Shown: positions 5,667 to 9,272 of the stretch, in pieces | How the letters are laid out: each line of letters starts with the position of its first letter | Numbering within the stretch: position 1 is the first letter of the stretch | Notes under the pieces: model-generated | Seen by the model: only the letters and a program-made list of their open reading frames with translations | Database searches by the model: none | Told to the model about the DNA's origin: nothing | Translations under genes and position numbers: made by a program | Source: Bacteroidota bacterium | GTDB taxonomy: Bacteria; Bacteroidota; Bacteroidia; Chitinophagales; Chitinophagaceae | DNA length: 9,272 nucleotides | Reading direction: 5' to 3' | NCBI GenBank assembly: GCA_947461985.1 | Contig: CANHNT010000061.1 | Location: 1-9,272, forward strand

Positions 5667-7103
5667 TTATTTTTTTTCTGGTGAAAGTCGAGGCTTTTTT
5701 GATTCACTCAAACGCAAATCTATTTTGTTTTCCCAATTTGCTTTGATAGTAATTTCATTCGGAAAAAACGCTGCAATTTCAGGTTGAATTTTTGTAGGAA
5801 ATAATGAACCCGTATCCCAAACACCATTTCCATTTTCATCATGTAAAATGCTGATTTGATAGTTTCCTGGATTTAATAAGGTGAATGCAGAAACCGTATC
5901 CAACATATTTTTTCGTTGAATAACTTTATCATTCAATAAAACGTCTACTATATTATTTTTATCAAAATTATGTTTAATTGTCAAAATGCCATAATCGCTT
6001 AGGCGTTTTGTTTTAAATAAAAACTCACCAGCAGGAGCTTTGTTTAAACTATCAAAAGCAAATCCTTTTTGCAACGCTAATTTGTATGTTGCATCTTGTG
6101 TCCAATCAGCTTTTATACGAATTATTTTTTTAGTAGAGTCTAATGCTACAAATATAGATTCATCTAAAATATCGCCTTGATATAATCTTATTTTTGTTTG
6201 GTCAAATTTTTTAACAGAAGAAGAAAGGGTAATTTTTAAAGTATCGGTTATTCCAAATGTACGTTTCGTTTTGTTTAATGTATCTACCGTGACCATGTAG
6301 GTTAAACTATTGGCAACAGCAGGTTTTTCATTCATTCCTCTTGTTTTATTTTTAGTAGAAGTATCTGCGTTTGTTTTTTCTAAAAAGGTATACAATTTAA
6401 TTTTTAAGCTTGAATCAGCAGGATTGATAACCGCATTTGAAAAACCAATTTTTTCTCCAACTGCATCATATTTAAAATTATTATTTACATCATGCAAGGC
6501 AAATAGTTTAAAATCTCTATTGGGCAAATTATTAAATTGAAATTCACCCGAAGTAGCTTTTTGAACATACATAGGTTGTTCTTTAATTATTGCAGAATCT
6601 GCTTTAGCACTTGGATAAAGCAATACCCAAGCTGCCGTGTCTGCTTTACCTGTAAAAGCATTTATAACATTGCCTTTTAGGCTTAAGGAATCAAAATAAC
6701 TTCCTGTTGAAAAAGTAAATCCAATATTATTAGCAGGATTGCCTTCATGTAAGTCCTGGATAGCTGTACCCAAGGAAATTTGATAGGTTGTATTTTTTTC
6801 TAATAAGGAATCGGGTAAATAAATTGTAGCCGTTTTTTTATGACATGTAACTGTAGGTTTAGTTTTTAGCAAAGGGGTTACGACCAATTGATTTTGAATA
6901 TCTTTTAATTGAATAAATTCATCAAACTCAAACTGTATTTTCCCACCTGTATAATTCAATAATGAATCTTTGATTGTTCTATTTCTCAACTTAGGCGCAG
7001 TCACATCTTTTGCACCACCTGTGGGTGCAGAGATATTTGCACAGGAGTAAAAAAGAGTGCTCAAGAACAATAAAAAAATAGTCTTTATAAAAAAAATCTT
7101 CAT
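5667..7103 (-). CDS. Ig-like (Big_5) domain outer-envelope lipoprotein
   Basis: The 478-residue product has a lipoprotein signal peptide with lipidated Cys21 (TLFYSC) followed by ANISAPTGGAKD, a mature start widespread in Bacteroidota. Residues about 36-134 form a Big_5 Ig-like domain (TAPKLRNRTIKDS through GFTFSTG). Beta-rich segments with a carboxypeptidase-regulatory-like look follow (LKGNVINAFTGK, 142-153), and a second Ig-like region lies at about 265-366. Two short loops, HDVNNNFKYD (204-213) and HDENGNGVWD (421-430), have the spacing of calcium-binding Dx[DN]xDG-like sites. The function of the family is unknown; a structural or surface role is likely. It is the upstream gene of a tight pair with the amidohydrolase and follows the alpha/beta hydrolase after 81 bases. 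Confidence 0.87.
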   Translation of the reverse strand: MKIFFIKTIFLLFLSTLFYSCANISAPTGGAKDVTAPKLRNRTIKDSLLNYTGGKIQFEFDEFIQLKDIQNQLVVTPLLKTKPTVTCHKKTATIYLPDSLLEKNTTYQISLGTAIQDLHEGNPANNIGFTFSTGSYFDSLSLKGNVINAFTGKADTAAWVLLYPSAKADSAIIKEQPMYVQKATSGEFQFNNLPNRDFKLFALHDVNNNFKYDAVGEKIGFSNAVINPADSSLKIKLYTFLEKTNADTSTKNKTRGMNEKPAVANSLTYMVTVDTLNKTKRTFGITDTLKITLSSSVKKFDQTKIRLYQGDILDESIFVALDSTKKIIRIKADWTQDATYKLALQKGFAFDSLNKAPAGEFLFKTKRLSDYGILTIKHNFDKNNIVDVLLNDKVIQRKNMLDTVSAFTLLNPGNYQISILHDENGNGVWDTGSLFPTKIQPEIAAFFPNEITIKANWENKIDLRLSESKKPRLSPEKK

Positions 7104-7184
7104 TCAAGTGCAATGATATGAAGTATATCTTGAAGATTTAAAATTCTGATTCATTTAAACATATTTTTAAGGTTTAAAATAGTG

Positions 7185-8120
7185 TTAATTCAATACAAAC
7201 AAAATCATCTCATCCATCATTTTTTTAGAAATGGGCAATTCAGGTTTTTGGTATGAAGCATAATTATCTTCTGCTTTGTCTGATTCAATTTCTGTCAACA
7301 AATGATTCATATTAGGAACTAAAACCAATTTAGAATTTGGGTTGGCACCATTTAAAGCAACTGCATTTTTTTCATTTACTTGCAAATCATGTGTTCCATT
7401 TACAATAAGAATAGGGCATTTTAATTTTTTAATTTCTGATGTAGGATTTAATGCCATCCATGATTTTATAAAAGGTTGCACACTGGGTCTGAACAAGGAC
7501 TCTAAGCCACGCAAATCATTCGCTACGGTTTTACCTTTCTGCAAGCTGTCTATTTTTGCAAAAGCAGCTATTTTCATAGTGCCTAATTTGTCTTTTAATT
7601 GTTCTTTTAGTATTGCTGAAATGAGAAATCCACTTCCTGCAATAGAAATATATTTTTGGTTTTCTGTAACAGCCATCATGCCAACCAATGAGCCTTCGCT
7701 GTGACCAGCTATCGTAATTTTACTAAACCGAGGATCTTTTTCAAATTGAGAAATAACGGCTTTTGCATCAGCAATCATCACCTCAAAATTTATGTCTTCT
7801 TCCTTCATATTTTCGACCGCACTCTTCCCAATTCCTCGTTTATCATATCGGTAAGTTGCAATTCCATTTAAGGCAAATTGTGTCGCCATTTTTTTATAGG
7901 CATCACTTTTAAAACCTTGACCATTGCAATCTCTATCTGTGGGGCCACTGCCTGCAATAATGATTACCAACGGTATTGTGTCTTTGGCATGAGCAGGCAT
8001 TGTTAAAGTGCCTGATAGTTTAACACCTTTTGCAACAATACCAATTTCTAATTCATCAAAACCATGTGCAAAGGATAAAAATGGGATGCAAATAAACAAC
8101 AACAACAATCTTTTTTTCAT
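7185..8120 (-). CDS. Secreted alpha/beta hydrolase (esterase/acyl-peptidase-like)
   Basis: The 311-residue product has an N-terminal signal peptide (MKKRLLLLFICIPFLSFAHG, cleavage near 18-20) and a complete alpha/beta hydrolase fold. The oxyanion-side motif is IIAGSGPTDRD (54-64), then YDKRGIGKS (92-100), the nucleophile elbow GHSEG (139-143, Ser141), the acid Asp245 in NGTHDLQV and the base His273 in NMNHLL. All catalytic residues are therefore present. Members act on esters or peptides in the periplasm or outside the cell; the substrate is unknown. A perfect TAnnTTTG box ends only five bases before the ATG, and the next Met is at residue 41, beyond the signal peptide, so the mRNA may be nearly leaderless. 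Confidence 0.92.
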   Translation of the reverse strand: MKKRLLLLFICIPFLSFAHGFDELEIGIVAKGVKLSGTLTMPAHAKDTIPLVIIIAGSGPTDRDCNGQGFKSDAYKKMATQFALNGIATYRYDKRGIGKSAVENMKEEDINFEVMIADAKAVISQFEKDPRFSKITIAGHSEGSLVGMMAVTENQKYISIAGSGFLISAILKEQLKDKLGTMKIAAFAKIDSLQKGKTVANDLRGLESLFRPSVQPFIKSWMALNPTSEIKKLKCPILIVNGTHDLQVNEKNAVALNGANPNSKLVLVPNMNHLLTEIESDKAEDNYASYQKPELPISKKMMDEMILFVLN

Positions 8121-8124
8121 ATCT

Positions 8125-8132
8125 CAAAGATA
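8125..8132 (-). promoter_or_regulatory. Promoter -7 box directly before the alpha/beta hydrolase start
   Basis: TATCTTTG (8132-8125 on the minus strand) matches TAnnTTTG exactly. No TTTG is seen at the expected -33 distance. Transcription would start at about 8118-8121, at or next to the ATG at 8120. Confidence 0.5.
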
Positions 8133-8223
8133 ATGAAAATTGTGGGTTAATTATTTTTTGAAAGAACAGAATCGAATTTTAATGCACTTAAATTAGATTT
8201 CATATTTAGGAACATCTATAAAA

Positions 8224-8254
8224 TAAAAAAAGGATTCGAGTTGCCTCAAATCCT
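8224..8254 (-). terminator. Intrinsic terminator of the ftsH-LUD operon
   Basis: On the minus strand AGGATT-GAG pairs with CTC-AATCCT (8254-8231) around a 4-base loop with one internal mismatch, followed by a T-rich tract (8231-8224). It lies 22 bases after the LUD gene stop codon and isolates this operon from the alpha/beta hydrolase gene. Confidence 0.82.
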
Positions 8255-8276
8255 TATATAAAATGATAATTTATTT

Positions 8277-8927
8277 TTATTTTTTCCAGTTTTTGTCAAT
8301 TAAAAAAACATAAACTTCTTTAGGGCCATGTACACCTACTACCAATGTTTTTTCAATATCGGCTGTTCTACTGGGTCCAGTAGTTAAGCTTATCATTGAT
8401 GGAATTTCGTTATTGTATTTTTCTTTTAATAATGTAGTTGCATTGGATATATTCCAAACTAATTGATTCGCAAAAGCAATGGTAATGTGTATGGGAGAAT
8501 AAACAGGCAATGCTCTTCCATATTCTTGTCCTGATGATAAAATCATACTTCCAGTTCTTGCAACCAAACATTCACACAATGAAAGACCAACTTCAATACT
8601 GCTCATGTCTTTAGATTCATTAATGAAATTTAAATTATTTTCTCTGAATAATTCTTGTAAGAAAGCATCTTTTACATAAATTTTATCCCATTTCATAGCA
8701 TCTCGTAAGCTTTCCAATTGATGAATCATTTCGGATTCATCCGCACAATACACAAACTTGCCACCTAAGTGGCTAAACTCTTGTGCAAATTTTTCTTCGA
8801 TACTCATTTCTTCAGAAACATAAAACTCTTCGTTTCTATCAGACTCAGGGAAAGGCATTGGAAGACTATTTTCTTCCAATGATTTTCGAATGCTTCCTAA
8901 AATATTTTCTCTTGCTTGACTAGACAT
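8277..8927 (-). CDS. LUD domain protein (LutC/YkgG-like)
   Basis: The 216-residue product is a stand-alone LUD (lactate utilisation) domain. Recognisable parts are an N-terminal helix (SQARENILGSIRKSLEE), the central CECLVARTGSMILSSGQ segment (118-133) and the C-terminal signature TGPSRTADIE (183-192) followed by LVVGVHGPKEVYVFLI (195-210). LutC belongs to the LutABC L-lactate oxidation complex, but no lutA or lutB is in this window and the protein has no iron-sulfur motif. It lies 14 bases after ftsH on the same strand, an arrangement I recall as common in Bacteroidota, which suggests a role connected to membrane-protein quality control or merely conserved housekeeping linkage. The biochemical function is unknown. 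Confidence 0.88.
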   Translation of the reverse strand: MSSQARENILGSIRKSLEENSLPMPFPESDRNEEFYVSEEMSIEEKFAQEFSHLGGKFVYCADESEMIHQLESLRDAMKWDKIYVKDAFLQELFRENNLNFINESKDMSSIEVGLSLCECLVARTGSMILSSGQEYGRALPVYSPIHITIAFANQLVWNISNATTLLKEKYNNEIPSMISLTTGPSRTADIEKTLVVGVHGPKEVYVFLIDKNWKK

Positions 8928-8941
8928 ATCTACAGTTTTTT

Positions 8942-9272
8942 TTATGCAGTAGGGGTTGTTTCAGAAGTTGAATCTGTTGGATTCGGCAATATTTCAACAA
9001 CGGTATCTTCAAAAAGGACATATTCTTCAAAAGGACGTTTGCCAATTAGTCGTGCCAAATCATCTTTATAAAGCACTTCTTTAATTAACAACTCTTCTGC
9101 AATAATTTTCACTGCATCCATTTTGTCAATTAATAAAGCAGTTACTCGTTTGTAAGCTGTTTCAGAAAGTAAACGAACTTCATCATCAATAATTTTACCT
9201 GTTTCTTCACTGTATGGTTTTTGAAAGCTGCCTTCACTTTGAGGATCATAAAACGAAATGTTTCCTATTTTA
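8942..9272 (-). CDS. ftsH: ATP-dependent zinc metalloprotease FtsH, C-terminal end only
   Basis: Read from the window edge, 109 codons and the stop remain: KIGNISFYDPQSEGSFQKPY, then SEETGKIIDDEVRLLSE, ALLIDKMDAVKIIAEELL, and KEVLYKDDLARLIGKRPFEE, followed by a Ser/Thr/Pro-rich tail ending TTPTA. This is the end of the M41 peptidase domain of FtsH, the membrane-bound AAA+ protease that degrades misassembled membrane proteins and short-lived regulators. The AAA module and the HEXXH zinc site lie outside the window. The wording matches the Bacteroidota form closely. It is transcribed into the LUD gene 14 bases downstream. Confidence 0.95.
   Translation of the reverse strand, partial: KIGNISFYDPQSEGSFQKPYSEETGKIIDDEVRLLSETAYKRVTALLIDKMDAVKIIAEELLIKEVLYKDDLARLIGKRPFEEYVLFEDTVVEILPNPTDSTSETTPTA

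Noticed and set aside
6310..6540. Plus-strand frame of 76 codons inside the Ig-like lipoprotein gene
   Set aside because: It lies wholly antisense to a long, well-supported gene and shows no family motif of its own.
7342..7704. Plus-strand frame of 120 codons inside the alpha/beta hydrolase gene
   Set aside because: It is antisense to the segment carrying the catalytic Ser, Asp and His, with no recognisable domain.
1..9272. CRISPR arrays, insertion sequences, phage genes, tRNA or rRNA genes
   Set aside because: No regularly spaced repeats, transposase or integrase motifs, terminal inverted repeats or cloverleaf patterns were seen on either strand.

Overview
The window is AT-rich DNA from a member of the Bacteroidota. 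The evidence is the FtsH, bS6 and bS18 sequence types, start codons with no Shine-Dalgarno sequence in front of them, several TAnnTTTG promoter boxes, a Bacteroidota-type lipobox followed by acidic residues, and the C-A-N-x-x-x-P-T-G-G lipoprotein start of the Ig-like protein. The gene styles are compatible with the Chitinophagales/Flavobacteriia part of the phylum, but I cannot name a genus.

Region 1 (1-1657, all minus strand): the ribosomal operon rpsF-rpsR-rplI (bS6, bS18, bL9; bL9 is cut by the window edge), preceded by a TAnnTTTG promoter and a compact structured leader RNA (1078-1130). Upstream of it is a short Ala/Thr/Pro-rich lipoprotein gene with its own strong terminator. Region 2 (1915-4501, plus strand): an ECF-like sigma factor gene overlaps a gene for a membrane protein that joins a RskA-like anti-sigma N-terminus, one transmembrane helix, a coiled coil and a trypsin/HtrA-type protease domain with a complete His-Asp-Ser triad. 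A terminator follows, then a promoter, a 46-codon secreted mini-ORF and a NodB polysaccharide deacetylase. Region 3 (4535-9272, minus strand): ftsH (3' end only) and a LUD-domain gene, closed by a terminator; then a secreted alpha/beta hydrolase, an Ig-like lipoprotein and a cytosolic amidohydrolase. The last two genes are one base apart.

The strongest candidate for an unusual system is the sigma factor/anti-sigma-protease pair at 1915-3586. It looks like a two-gene transmembrane signalling unit in which the periplasmic sensor is itself an apparently active serine protease. The second is the rpsF leader: besides its fold, it carries CUCCUUU, which matches the 3' tail of 16S rRNA, the segment that bS6, bS18 and bS21 are known to hold on Bacteroidota ribosomes. 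The third is the mini-ORF at 3751-3891, which looks like the amputated 5' end of a secreted peptidase gene running into the deacetylase. The rest is ordinary housekeeping content.
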